Source: CAWBAT01 sp046331665 | GTDB taxonomy: Bacteria > Acidobacteriota > Terriglobia > Versatilivoradales > Versatilivoraceae | Direction of reading: 5' to 3' | Assembly: GCA_046331665.1 (NCBI GenBank) | Contig: JAXLQK010000016.1 | Coordinates: forward strand, 1 to 64,000 | DNA: 64,000 nt | In this document: piece after piece, positions 1-8,170 of the stretch | Layout of the letters: every line of letters begins with the position of its first letter | Position numbering within the stretch: position 1 is the stretch's first letter | Notes under the pieces: model-generated | Databases searched by the model: none | Seen by the model: the letters and a program-made list of their open reading frames with translations, nothing else | Told to the model about the DNA's origin: nothing | Program-made: the position numbers and the translations under genes

Positions 1-294
1 GGTGCGGGCAAATGCTGTTTCCACTTCACCAGCGATGTTGGAGGGCAGACCGGAAAGCACCAGGTCACATTCCAGGGGCGGCTGGCACTCTTTCACGGTA
101 AAAGAGCGGATATATTCCGGCATCTGTCCGGAAATCTTCCATTGGCACGCCTCGGCATAAGGCTTTCCTTGCGATCGGTCCGATGCCGCAATATCTCCGA
201 CTTCAAACCATGGATGGTTTTCCAGCAATTGTATAAATCGCTGACCCACTGTTCCCGTTGCTCCGAGAATACCGACTTTCACTTTTTGTTTCAT
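1..294 (-). CDS. asd: aspartate-semialdehyde dehydrogenase, N-terminal part (runs off the window)
   Basis: The first 98 codons of a gene that continues beyond the window start. The protein opens MKQKVKVGILGATGTVGQRF, an NADP-binding Rossmann GxTGxVG motif at residues 10-15, followed by a typical Asd segment around VLSGLPSNIAGEVE. Asd reduces aspartyl-4-phosphate to aspartate semialdehyde, the common precursor of lysine, threonine and methionine. It is the third gene of a minus-strand set (thrC-like, E1-like, asd) with 53 bp after the E1-like gene, and so probably lies under the SAM riboswitch at 2806-2910. The ATG at 294 is preceded by GGGTGAG. The catalytic Cys lies outside the window. Family assignment is confident from the N-terminus alone. 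Confidence 0.88.
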   Translation of the reverse strand, partial: MKQKVKVGILGATGTVGQRFIQLLENHPWFEVGDIAASDRSQGKPYAEACQWKISGQMPEYIRSFTVKECQPPLECDLVLSGLPSNIAGEVETAFART

Positions 295-347
295 GCACAC
301 TCACCCGGGTTCATTTCCGAAAAATTTTTGAGATTCCGTTGCCACTT

Positions 348-1382
348 TTACGCGCCGATATATTTCGAAAAAACCGTCCGCGCGACTTCCGTATCCTTTG
401 TCCCTCGCACGATGCTTCGCCCATCGGCAAACACGGCGATTTCATACTGGTCCACTTCAAGACGCAGTAAAAATTGATTGTAATGGACCGAGCCAATTGG
501 CTCAAGCCGTCGGGCAAGGTCCTGGAAATCAATCCGGGCGCCTTCCTGGCTGCTGATTTGCACCGAATCCCGTCCGCACAACGTCGTCGCCAGGGCTCCA
601 TTCTTCCCTTCCAGAAATGGAAAGTCCCGCTGGTCACAGCAAGGGCACCCGCCCAGTTCTTTGACCGTCGCTATATTAAGCTGTTTCCACACCCCTTCCC
701 AAATATTGATCGAGAGAAGTTTCTGGCTGACGCGGTCCCAACGCCCCAACAAGATCTTCATGGCTTCGGCGACCTGGGTTGATGCAATCACGTTCACGAT
801 GGGAGCGAGCACCCCGGCCGTGTCGCACGTCGGGGACATGCCGCGCGGCGGCGCCTGCTCAAAGACGCAGCGCAAGCAGGGACCCCGGCCAGGGACGATG
901 GTCATTGTTACACCTTCGGCACCCACGGCGGCCCCATAAACCCACGGAATCTCGCGCTTGACGGAGACGTCGTTGATGAGGAATCGGGTTTCAAAATTGT
1001 CGGTCGCATCCAGAATGCAATCCATTCCCTCAACCAGTCGCTCGATGTTCTTGAAATTGACATCGGTGACCAGGGCGTCGACCACCGTACCGGAATGAAT
1101 TTGGGAGAGCCGTTTCTGCGCGGCAACGGCTTTGGGGAGCCGATTTTGTGCATCTTCCTCGCAAAAGAGGGTCTGGCGCTGCAGATTGCTTTCTTCCACA
1201 AAATCCCGATCGACGATGCGAAGCATCCCGACTCCTGCACGAGTCAGCGATTCGGCCTGGACGGTCCCGAGTGCCCCGCAACCGATGATTACCACTTTGC
1301 TTTCCGACAAACGCTGTTGGCCCAATTTGCCAATCTCGGGAAAGAGAATTTGACGGGAAAAGCGGGAGGAGGGTTCGGACAT
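348..1382 (-). CDS. E1-like adenylyltransferase of the MoeB/ThiF/HesA family
   Basis: 344 residues. A Rossmann nucleotide-binding loop GCGALG (34-39), the LDATDNFETR segment (125-133) and the TCDTAG motif with the conserved Cys186 are MoeB/ThiF hallmarks. Cys169/Cys172 (PCLRC) and Cys246/Cys249 (CPCC) form the usual zinc site. These enzymes adenylate the C-terminal Gly-Gly of a ubiquitin-like sulfur carrier (MoaD, ThiS, HcyS). The last 90 residues are not a rhodanese domain but a short domain ending in a DGRSIVRGTKD-type motif. No MoaD/ThiS-like carrier is encoded in the 73-bp gap to thrC or elsewhere in the window, so the partner is unknown. It lies downstream of thrC, probably under the same SAM riboswitch. 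The symbol is left open because moeB, thiF and methionine-pathway hcyF cannot be told apart here. Confidence 0.85.
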   Translation of the reverse strand: MSEPSSRFSRQILFPEIGKLGQQRLSESKVVIIGCGALGTVQAESLTRAGVGMLRIVDRDFVEESNLQRQTLFCEEDAQNRLPKAVAAQKRLSQIHSGTVVDALVTDVNFKNIERLVEGMDCILDATDNFETRFLINDVSVKREIPWVYGAAVGAEGVTMTIVPGRGPCLRCVFEQAPPRGMSPTCDTAGVLAPIVNVIASTQVAEAMKILLGRWDRVSQKLLSINIWEGVWKQLNIATVKELGGCPCCDQRDFPFLEGKNGALATTLCGRDSVQISSQEGARIDFQDLARRLEPIGSVHYNQFLLRLEVDQYEIAVFADGRSIVRGTKDTEVARTVFSKYIGA

Positions 1383-1455
1383 ATTATCTGTATGGATCTG
1401 ATTTCAAGGAGTGATAGAAGCTCATCAAAAAAGTGTGTTACTTAACTGCCAAGGC

Positions 1456-2700
1456 TTAGTGAACGGTCGTGGCTTTGCTCACGGTCTTTTCGAATTCGCT
1501 GAGTTTCGCGCTGATCACCTCAGGACGCACCAGATGATTCTGAATCGCTTCCTGCGTTTTCAGGCCGTTGCCCGTGATGGCAATCACCGTGACATCGTCT
1601 TTCCGAATGCGGCCTTGTTCGATGAGTTTCTTCGTTACGGCCACGGTCACGCCTCCAGCCGTTTCCGTAAAGATCCCCTCGTCTTCCGCCAGCAGTTGGA
1701 TTCCTTCGACAACCTCAGCGTCGGAAACATCTTCTCCCCAGCCGCCGGTTTCATTGATCGTCTTGATGGCGTAGAAACCGTCCGCCGGGTTCCCAATGGC
1801 GATGGATTTTGCAATGGTTTGAGGTTTCACGGGCTTCATGAAATCGCGACCTGCTTTTACGGCGGTGGTAATCGGGGAGCAACCCGTTGCCTGAGCCCCG
1901 AAAATACGGCTCCTCTTGTCGGAGACCAATCCAAGCATCTCCAACTCCTTGAAAGCCTTGTTGATCTTGGTGATAAGCGAACCGCCGGCCATGGGTACGA
2001 CGACACAATCCGGGAATCGCCAATTGAGTTGTTCCGCGATTTCATATCCAAAACTCTTGGAGCCTTCCGCATAGAATGGGCGGAGGTTGATATTGACGAA
2101 CCCCCATCGATACTTGCCGGCGATCTCACTGCACAGCCGATTCACGTCGTCATAATTGCCGCTCACGCCAATCACATTGGTCTTGTAAATCATGGTCCCC
2201 AGGACTTTGCCAAGCTCCAAATCGGAGGGGATGAAGATATAACTGCGGAGCCCGACGCTGGCCGCATTCGAAGCCACGGAGTTGGCCAGATTCCCAGTGG
2301 AGGCACAGCCCACCGTATCGAACCCGAATTCCAGTGCCTTAGTCAGGGCGACCGAGACGACGCGGTCCTTGAAAGAGAGGGTAGGAAAGCAAACACTATC
2401 ATTCTTTATATACAGCTCGCGAATTCCCAGCCGCTTGCCCAAATTGGAGGCCCGAACCAGAGGTGTAAAGCCAACTTGCTTTCCGACCGTCGCGTTGCCA
2501 TCGATGGGAAGCAGCTCGCGGTAGCGCCACATGTTGGGTTCCCGGCTTTGAATGCGTTCACGTGAGAGGGTACTTCTTAGGGCGGCGTAGTCGTACACGA
2601 CCTCCAACGGTCCAAAACAGTACTCGCACACCGAAAGCGGGGCATTGGGATATGGTTTCCCGCACTCCCGACACCCAAGGCCCGTGACAAAAGATGTCAT
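1456..2700 (-). CDS. thrC: threonine synthase-like PLP enzyme
   Basis: 414 residues from the ATG at 2700, chosen because GAGGAAA sits eight bases upstream; the in-frame TTG at 2763 lies in the T tract of the riboswitch terminator. Residues 10-28 form a zinc ribbon (C10, C13, C25, C28), and the PLP lysine is K111 in the PTLSFKDR motif. The family converts O-phosphohomoserine to threonine and phosphate. It is the first gene after a SAM-I riboswitch and is followed by an E1-like enzyme and asd. This suggests regulation by methionine status, either to divide homoserine between Thr and Met or because this homologue takes part in homocysteine synthesis. The second possibility is inference; the sequence itself looks like ordinary ThrC with a zinc ribbon. 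Confidence 0.85.
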   Translation of the reverse strand: MTSFVTGLGCRECGKPYPNAPLSVCEYCFGPLEVVYDYAALRSTLSRERIQSREPNMWRYRELLPIDGNATVGKQVGFTPLVRASNLGKRLGIRELYIKNDSVCFPTLSFKDRVVSVALTKALEFGFDTVGCASTGNLANSVASNAASVGLRSYIFIPSDLELGKVLGTMIYKTNVIGVSGNYDDVNRLCSEIAGKYRWGFVNINLRPFYAEGSKSFGYEIAEQLNWRFPDCVVVPMAGGSLITKINKAFKELEMLGLVSDKRSRIFGAQATGCSPITTAVKAGRDFMKPVKPQTIAKSIAIGNPADGFYAIKTINETGGWGEDVSDAEVVEGIQLLAEDEGIFTETAGGVTVAVTKKLIEQGRIRKDDVTVIAITGNGLKTQEAIQNHLVRPEVISAKLSEFEKTVSKATTVH

Positions 2701-2761
2701 GTTTGTTTCCTCAATTTTCGTGGTTAAAGCTTGTTTGGATCCCGCCACAGCTCGTTTCTCC

Positions 2762-2789
2762 AAAAAAAAACCTCTTCGATAAGAAGAGG
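2762..2789 (-). terminator. riboswitch expression-platform terminator
   Basis: Read on the minus strand: CCTCTTC, loop TTATC, GAAGAGG, then nine T. The 5' arm and loop contain TTCTTATC, which is exactly complementary to GATAAGAA, the 3' strand of riboswitch helix P1. The same bases can therefore form either the antiterminator or the terminator. Confidence 0.9.
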
Positions 2790-2805
2790 TGGCAGATGCT
2801 GCTCA

Positions 2806-2910
2806 TTCTTATCTTCCAGAAACATTACTTCTGCAGGAGTTGGCACCTTCCCTTGCGGGAGGTTGCCGTGGTGTCAAAGGGCCAGTCCCTCAACCACTCT
2901 GGATAAGAAC
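2806..2910 (-). ncRNA. SAM-I (S-box) riboswitch
   Basis: Minus-strand RNA with the S-box conserved blocks in order: P1 5' strand CTTATCCAGAG, then TTGAGGGACTGGCCC, GACACCACGGCAACC, GGTGCCAACTCC, and P1 3' strand GGAAGATAAG. This matches the SAM-I consensus (CUUAUC-AGAG, GGAGGGA-UGGCCC, GGCAACC, GGUGC-AAUUCC). SAM binding stabilises P1, which frees the terminator at 2762-2789, so the operon should be off when SAM is plentiful. It controls a thrC-like gene, an E1-like enzyme and asd, which is less usual than direct methionine-synthesis genes. Confidence 0.93.
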
Positions 2911-2934
2911 ATCCTACTCAATTGTAACTTTCAA

Positions 2935-2962
2935 ATTATACGGCTGAAGCTCAGAATGTCAA
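2935..2962 (-). promoter_or_regulatory. sigma70-type promoter of the SAM riboswitch-thrC operon
   Basis: On the minus strand TTGACA (2957-2962) and TATAAT (2935-2940) are both perfect hexamers, separated by 16 bp. Transcription would start near 2928, about 18 bases before the riboswitch P1 helix. Confidence 0.85.
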
Positions 2963-3007
2963 GAGCTTTCCGGCAAGAAAGCGCGGAAGAGAAAAGCAGG
3001 TGAGCCC

Positions 3008-4210
3008 CTAGCGCCTGGCAACCGCCCTGACGTTGACAGCGCTAAGCACAAAATCTGGCGTCTCGAAGTATCCAGGACCGGCACATTGGGGGATGCCGTT
3101 CTTTCGATAGTACTTTATCAGCTCGGAAAACAGCGCGCTGGCTTTGGCCGGATCCACCGGAGCAAGAGCCGCAATGATCCATCCCGAAGCCATTCCCCAA
3201 TAGGCGCCATTTTGGAAAGTATCCTTCCGGACATCTGTCAGAAACCCTTGCCAATATTCTCCCTTAAGCAAATGACGAATCTGCCCCTTCCAACTGTACC
3301 GTAGGAGCTGCGTCAAGAGGGATTGACGGATGCGTTCGAGATGGGAGGTCGGAAAGTTCAAATAAACACTGTAGGCACTTCCCCAAATGTCAATTTGCCG
3401 GCAATCCGCTGAAGCGGCAAAGTACAACCCGGCCTCGTCAGTGAATAGTGTATCCAGGTTTCTCTCAATGAGCTTGGCCCGGTATCGGTACTCGGCGCTT
3501 TTCTCAAGCCGGCCAGCCTTTTCATGCAAGTGTGCGATGAGTCTGCACGCCTCCCAGTAAAGGAGAGAGGGAAACAAAAGATCACCGCTTTCGGCGATAC
3601 GGTTGGTATATCCGAAGGCGGACTGCCGGCGGCCGGGGGGGATGTGGACAAGTCCACCCGCACTGCGCGGCGTAAAATTCATGGCCCTATCTAACTGGGT
3701 GGAAACAATGTTGAAGAACTTGGGATCGCCCGAAATGCGAATGTAATCCGCAACGAGCTTTACCATGAATTGTGAATTATCGGTGGGTGCATCCTCCATT
3801 GGAGCGCCGGAATTACCGGCAACGTAAAAGACCTGCCCATTGGGCTGGACATGGTCCGGCACACACCCGTCCTCCCGCTGTCCTTTAAGCAGGTAAAGAA
3901 TTGCATCGCGGATCTGGCTCTGGGGGATCAAATCTCCGGCGTTCTCCACCATGAAGCTGAAATCCCGGGTCCAGAGGGCTTTATAGGGAGAGTGGCCATC
4001 CGGAGTATAAAGGATGGTTCCATCCTCGGCGGTTACCCGGCAGGCGCGGAGCTGGCGGATGCACTCTTGGTCCAGCCAACTCACATCTTCACGACGAAAT
4101 AGCTTTCCTCCCGGCGGTGCTTTCCTGGCCATGGCGACAGAAGTGCTCAGGAGCAAACCAGCGATCAAGAACAAAATGGTCCAGTAGGTTCTGTCTCTCC
4201 ATTTCTTCAC
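3008..4210 (-). CDS. secreted or membrane-anchored six-hairpin glycosidase-like protein
   Basis: 400 residues from a GTG at 4210, chosen because it places a classical signal sequence at the N-terminus (KKWRDR, then a hydrophobic run ILFLIAGLLLSTSVAMA). The frame remains open to a TTG at 4300, but the extra 30 residues look non-coding. The mature part has the aromatic and acidic pattern of (alpha/alpha)6-barrel glycosidases: LWTRDFSFMVEN, DNSQFMVKLVADYI, ESGDLLFPSLLYWEA, GSAYSVYLNFP and NGAYWGMASGWI. The exact GH family and substrate cannot be stated. The gene stands alone, tail to the thrC promoter region, and is divergent from the lytic transglycosylase-like gene. The N-terminal segment could be a membrane anchor rather than a cleaved signal. 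Confidence 0.7.
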   Translation of the reverse strand: MKKWRDRTYWTILFLIAGLLLSTSVAMARKAPPGGKLFRREDVSWLDQECIRQLRACRVTAEDGTILYTPDGHSPYKALWTRDFSFMVENAGDLIPQSQIRDAILYLLKGQREDGCVPDHVQPNGQVFYVAGNSGAPMEDAPTDNSQFMVKLVADYIRISGDPKFFNIVSTQLDRAMNFTPRSAGGLVHIPPGRRQSAFGYTNRIAESGDLLFPSLLYWEACRLIAHLHEKAGRLEKSAEYRYRAKLIERNLDTLFTDEAGLYFAASADCRQIDIWGSAYSVYLNFPTSHLERIRQSLLTQLLRYSWKGQIRHLLKGEYWQGFLTDVRKDTFQNGAYWGMASGWIIAALAPVDPAKASALFSELIKYYRKNGIPQCAGPGYFETPDFVLSAVNVRAVARR

Positions 4211-4423
4211 TCGAGAGTGGACGGGGGCGGATGGGATTGTCTTTTCCTGGGGATTGCAAATATGGTCTTTCACGCCTGGTCTCGCCGGTTCGGCCAACAA
4301 CGACTCGGACTCGCCTTCATTCCGTGTGAGAGTATAGCGAATTTACCGCAATTCGAAGGATGTTTTCATTGAATCCCCGAGACTCCGGAAACGATTCTGT
4401 CAAGAATGTCGGCGAATCATGGG

Positions 4424-4452
4424 TTGACTCCTCACACAGCGTGAGGTATTTT
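4424..4452 (+). promoter_or_regulatory. predicted promoter of the lytic transglycosylase-like gene
   Basis: TTGACT (4424-4429) and TATTTT (4447-4452) with a 17-bp spacer. The spacer itself contains a small palindrome (CTCAC-5-GTGAG, 4431-4445), a possible extra regulator site. The start codon is at 4588, so the leader would be about 130 nt. Confidence 0.5.
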
Positions 4453-4483
4453 CGCCCCATGACCCGTCAAGTAGGCTCACGGA

Positions 4484-4502
4484 AGGTGTACACCGTACAC
4501 CT
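4484..4502 (+). promoter_or_regulatory. 19-bp perfect palindrome, candidate operator
   Basis: AGGTGTAC-ACC-GTACACCT is an uninterrupted inverted repeat with 8-bp arms and a 3-bp centre. It lies about 25 bases after the predicted transcription start and 86 bases before the gene at 4588. It is not followed by T residues, so it looks more like a protein-binding site than a terminator. The regulator is unknown. Confidence 0.5.
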
Positions 4503-4587
4503 GCAGCAAGGCCGAATTGCAATATTGGATAAAGTTGCCACTCGGGAGAGTCGAGAATAAGGATAGCTTGATGGATAGAGGAGTAAA

Positions 4588-6030
4588 ATGCTTCACGTGA
4601 TGGATGCTTCCGGCTCAAGGACTCGACGTAGCCCACAGGTCCAGTCCAGACAATTCCTCCTGCGATTCACAAACTCCCTGCTTTCGCTGATCGTTACATT
4701 CGCACTCTTACCGTGGCCGGCCTTGGCCGCGTCAGGTGCAGAATCCACGACGTCGACCACTCCTTCTCTCAAGAAGAGAAAAGTGACCCGTGTCTCTTCC
4801 AAGCGGCATAGCCGTTTGAAGGTTGGCCGTGCCCGGAAGCCGATGCCGCCGCTCAGTGAAGCCCCCTTCGCAACAGAGGTTGCACTCTTGCCAATCATTG
4901 AAGAGGCCAAGTCGAGACTCGAGAAAGAGACGGTACGTTATATCCCAGGAGCGAAAAAGAATGATGCCCGGCGAGAAATCAAGTTGGCCGTAGCCAATTT
5001 CAAAACGGGAGAAATTCAAATTATCCCCGCTGAGGAAAAATCCAACCAGCTGAACATATTGGATCCAGCCATTAAAGCCAAAGTGGATTGGTGGAATGGA
5101 TTTAATTCGTCCATTTCGATCCTGGATCCACCCAATTCGGGAGTTGTCGCCATGCTTTATGGGTTGGAGCCAAAACGGCAGCGGACTTTGGAGCAGGACG
5201 CAATCATTTATACGCCCTATTCAAGCGCCTTGCTTCAATCGGAACTCGTCATGGCGGGGATTTCCTATTTGATGGGTAAGATTTCCCAGGCTCGAATGGA
5301 ACTCGCTAACGTCTCTTCGAGAGCCTTCCCCGGGACGACACTGGGAGATGCTTCCGGACTGACCGATAAGGATTACTTCAATTTGATACTAACCGAACAG
5401 ATGGATCCAGGACGATTCCGATCTATTGCCGCCGGGACCTGGGAATTTGATCAGGAGCAGGAAAGCCAGTTTATGCGATTGGCCGAGCGGATTCTGGTGA
5501 TCATCGGGGCGAATCAAGAAGATGCCTATCGCTTCACGGGGAATTATGCAAGCGCCCGAGGCTTGACCCAATTTACCCCGACCGGCATGAAGGTTGTTTG
5601 GAAGAGTTATCCTGAAGCCAATATTCCTCGCGATTTCATGGAAGCCACCGGTGATCATGGCAACTCCATCAAGGCGGAGATCTGTCTGCTTGACCATGAC
5701 TTGGCGGATTTGTCCAGGAGCTTTCCACCACTGATTGGCTCCGGCAAGGAAATCTATGCGGCGGGAGCGGCCTATAACGGAGGCCCCAAAAGAGTGCGTT
5801 ATGGCCTGGAAAATTTTGGCATTGATTGGTTTCATCCGCTTTCGCGGCTAGAAGAACTCGAAAGCAGGAATCCGCAGTCTCGCCTGGAGCGGAAGGAATA
5901 CTTATGGCTCAAGAAATACCGCTCCCACGAGACGTTTGTTTACCTCAATAAGCTTTACGCAATTCAGCAATCTCACGAAAAACTCTGCGCCAAGAGAGAA
6001 TCGCCCCCCCCACAAAGTGATGCCCCCTGA
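4588..6030 (+). CDS. exported lytic transglycosylase-like (SLT-fold) protein
   Basis: 480 residues with GAGGAG seven bases before the ATG. The N-terminus is basic, followed by a hydrophobic signal core (about 28-48, LLSLIVTFALLPWPALAA) and then a Lys/Arg-rich linker (about 60-85). The C-terminal third carries the SLT-type signatures ASARGLTQFTPTGMKVVW and YAAGAAYNGGPKRV, which are the substrate-groove motifs of lytic transglycosylases that cut peptidoglycan glycan strands. The middle is family-specific and not recognised. I could not place the catalytic Glu with certainty, so activity is probable but not shown. It is convergent with the broken permease gene downstream. Confidence 0.75.
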   Translation: MLHVMDASGSRTRRSPQVQSRQFLLRFTNSLLSLIVTFALLPWPALAASGAESTTSTTPSLKKRKVTRVSSKRHSRLKVGRARKPMPPLSEAPFATEVALLPIIEEAKSRLEKETVRYIPGAKKNDARREIKLAVANFKTGEIQIIPAEEKSNQLNILDPAIKAKVDWWNGFNSSISILDPPNSGVVAMLYGLEPKRQRTLEQDAIIYTPYSSALLQSELVMAGISYLMGKISQARMELANVSSRAFPGTTLGDASGLTDKDYFNLILTEQMDPGRFRSIAAGTWEFDQEQESQFMRLAERILVIIGANQEDAYRFTGNYASARGLTQFTPTGMKVVWKSYPEANIPRDFMEATGDHGNSIKAEICLLDHDLADLSRSFPPLIGSGKEIYAAGAAYNGGPKRVRYGLENFGIDWFHPLSRLEELESRNPQSRLERKEYLWLKKYRSHETFVYLNKLYAIQQSHEKLCAKRESPPPQSDAP

Positions 6031-6059
6031 CTTCCAGAGGATCCTTCTTGGACTGGAAA

Positions 6060-7206
6060 TTATTCCTGGTCGAAGAGTTTGGGACGATTGACCTTTTCCC
6101 CTTCATGTAGAACTAACGAGATGCGTATGGTGGCGCTGAAGTCCTGCAAAGGATTCCCGTCCACCAGCCATAGATCTGCGTCAAAATCTCTCTTGATCAG
6201 ACCAGGATGTTGGTTGATACGGAGAAAATGAGCGGCATTTTGAGTGGCGGTCTGCAAAGCGGCAGTGGGAGGGATTCCGGCTTCGACCCAGAGTTGTAAC
6301 TCCCGATGAAGCGACGGTCCGTGCATGAGGCAGAGACCCGCTCCGATCAAGGTCCCGCAAGAAGAGTTGTGCTTTGCGCGGATGATCGAACGCATAGACT
6401 CGGTAGCTTCCCAGGGCAATGAAAGGGCTGAGGACCACCAAGACCCAAACCAGTGCCGTCCGGCTGATTCTTTCGTCTTTCTCCCAACGAAAAAGTTTTG
6501 TTGAGAGGAAGGTGCCGAGAGCCGCGGTTCCAATGAGGGCCAAGATGGCTGAAGGATTGTTCCAAAGGGTCTCACCGCGGAAGAAAATTCCCTGAAATCC
6601 GGTGACGAGATAAGACGTCGGCAGGAATTGACTGAGGACTTGAGCCCAGGAGGGCAACATCGTTAGCGGGAAGGTTGCACCGCTAAGGAAAAGCATCGGC
6701 ATGTAAAGCAACTGGATAAGAATTTGATTTCCTTGCATCGAATTGGCCACTGCGGCAAGAATCAATCCAATAGCGCGAAAAGCAAAAACCCCCAGCGTGA
6801 TGAGGCTGAATAAGGAGACGGGGTTTTGCGGGAAAGGCATTCCATAGACAAGATGTGCCAGACAAACCAGCAGAACGACGATGGGCATATAAATCACCCA
6901 ACCCGACACCAGAGAAGCCACGAGGAGGGGAGTCGGAGAAATGGGAGTGACCTTGAATCGCCTCAAAATGTTGAGTTCCCGTTCCTGGACGGCTCGCACT
7001 CCCGCTCCAAACAGTCCATTCCCCAGGATTCCCATGACCAAGACCATCGAGAGGACAAGGGAAATCGTTCCACCTCGCTCTGCTTTGAATAATCCTGCAA
7101 ATACGAAAAAGAAGATCAAAGGGAAAAGGTAATTAAAAAAGACAACCGCTTTGTCCCGGAAGGCCAGCTTGAGATCGACGATGGTGAGGGCAATGTAGGG
7201 TTTCAT
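6060..7206 (-). pseudogene. ABC-2 permease fused to an amidohydrolase, with most of the amidohydrolase deleted and out of frame
   Basis: The first ~250 residues (7206 down to about 6450) are an intact ABC-2 permease: MKPYIALTIVDLKLAFRDKA, six hydrophobic segments, and the LPTSYLVTGFQGIFFRGE region. A further TM segment (ALVWVLVVLSPFIALGSYR) and the linker FDHPRKAQLFLRDLDRSG follow, which in my recollection lead into an amidohydrolase domain in related proteins. Instead, near 6350-6365 the reading jumps frame directly to the last ~100 residues of an amidohydrolase (HGPSLHRELQLWVEAGIPP, FDADLWLVDGNP), ending at 6060. The metal-binding N-terminal HxH half is absent. The ATG overlaps the stop of the ATPase gene. 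The permease half could still work with that ATPase (341-residue open frame to 6181); the hydrolase half cannot be catalytic. Confidence 0.75.
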
Positions 7207-8165
7207 TCGCGCAAGGATTTCCCGGTGAGTTCAATGAAGATATCTTCCAAAGTGGGCCGCTTCAAATGGACGTCGGTAAGCTCGATTCCGAGGCCGTCAA
7301 CCCACTTGACGATTTCGACCAGCGTGCGTGCCGGTTGGGCCGAGTGTATGGTCCAGTTCCTGCGGTCTTCGCTGATGGAACATTTGGTTGCGCCATTCCA
7401 GGCAGGAAGTGGAATATCGGGCGGCAGTCCTTCCTGACATTGAATTTCAATCAACGATTGCCCTCCAGTCTTCGCTTGGAGCTCCCGGGGCGTGCCGGTC
7501 GCCACAATTTTTCCTTCGTCAATGATGGCCACGCGATCGCAGAGCTTTTCAGCCTCTTCAATATAGTGAGTGGTGAGGAGGATGGTTCGCTGCTCACGCC
7601 GCAAATTTAGAATGAGCTCATGCACTTCCAGCCGCGCCTGAGGATCGAGTCCCGCCGAGGGCTCGTCGAGGAAGAGGACCTGAGGGTCGTTGAGAAGTGC
7701 GAGCGCCAATGCAAGCCGCTGTTTTTGTCCCCCGGAGAGTTGGGAGTAGAAGGCCGACCGACGGTCCCAAAGCGTGAGGCGCTTTAATAGAGTTTCCGAG
7801 GGGATGGATTGGGTGTAGAAATCAGCGAATAGTTGCACGGCCTCATAGACTTTCAATTTCGCCGAAAAGTTGGTGAACTGAAGGCATACGCCAATTCGAT
7901 CTTTGAGTTGTTTACTCTGTGTTCCCGGATCAAATCCCAGGACAGAAACGTGACCACTGCTGCGCGAGCGAAGCCCTTCCAAAATCTCGACGGTTGTGGT
8001 TTTCCCGGCGCCATTCGGTCCCAACAACCCAAAGACTTCTCCCGGCAGAATTTCAAAATCAATTCCTTTGACCGCTTGAAAGTCGGAGTAATTCTTGGTC
8101 AAGGCACGAACTTCAATGACAGGTCGTTGCACAACAGGCCGCCGATGATCCATCTTTGTCTGCAT
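7203..8165 (-). CDS. ABC-2-type transporter ATP-binding protein
   Basis: 320 residues. Walker A GPNGAGKT (49-56), signature LSGGQKQR, Walker B VLFLDEPSAGLDP and the switch His in LLTTHYIEEAEK are all intact. It powers the membrane permease encoded next (ATGA overlap at 7203-7206). The family (CcmA/NodI/DrrA-like) exports lipids, drugs or polysaccharide precursors; the substrate is not evident. The start is five bases after gph. An internal ATG (MDHRRP) four codons further on is an alternative start. Confidence 0.9.
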   Translation of the reverse strand: MQTKMDHRRPVVQRPVIEVRALTKNYSDFQAVKGIDFEILPGEVFGLLGPNGAGKTTTVEILEGLRSRSSGHVSVLGFDPGTQSKQLKDRIGVCLQFTNFSAKLKVYEAVQLFADFYTQSIPSETLLKRLTLWDRRSAFYSQLSGGQKQRLALALALLNDPQVLFLDEPSAGLDPQARLEVHELILNLRREQRTILLTTHYIEEAEKLCDRVAIIDEGKIVATGTPRELQAKTGGQSLIEIQCQEGLPPDIPLPAWNGATKCSISEDRRNWTIHSAQPARTLVEIVKWVDGLGIELTDVHLKRPTLEDIFIELTGKSLRE

Positions 8166-8170
8166 CGGGC

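Noticed and set aside
1411..2565. 384-codon open frame on the plus strand
   Set aside because: Lies entirely antisense to the well-supported thrC gene and has no family-like sequence; a by-product of its codon use.
4360..4560. 66-codon plus-strand frame upstream of the lytic transglycosylase-like gene
   Set aside because: Overlaps the predicted promoter and the 19-bp palindrome; no ribosome-binding site.
6032..6058. TTCCAG / CTGGAA inverted repeat between convergent genes as a terminator
   Set aside because: Only a 6-bp stem with a 15-nt loop and no T tract.
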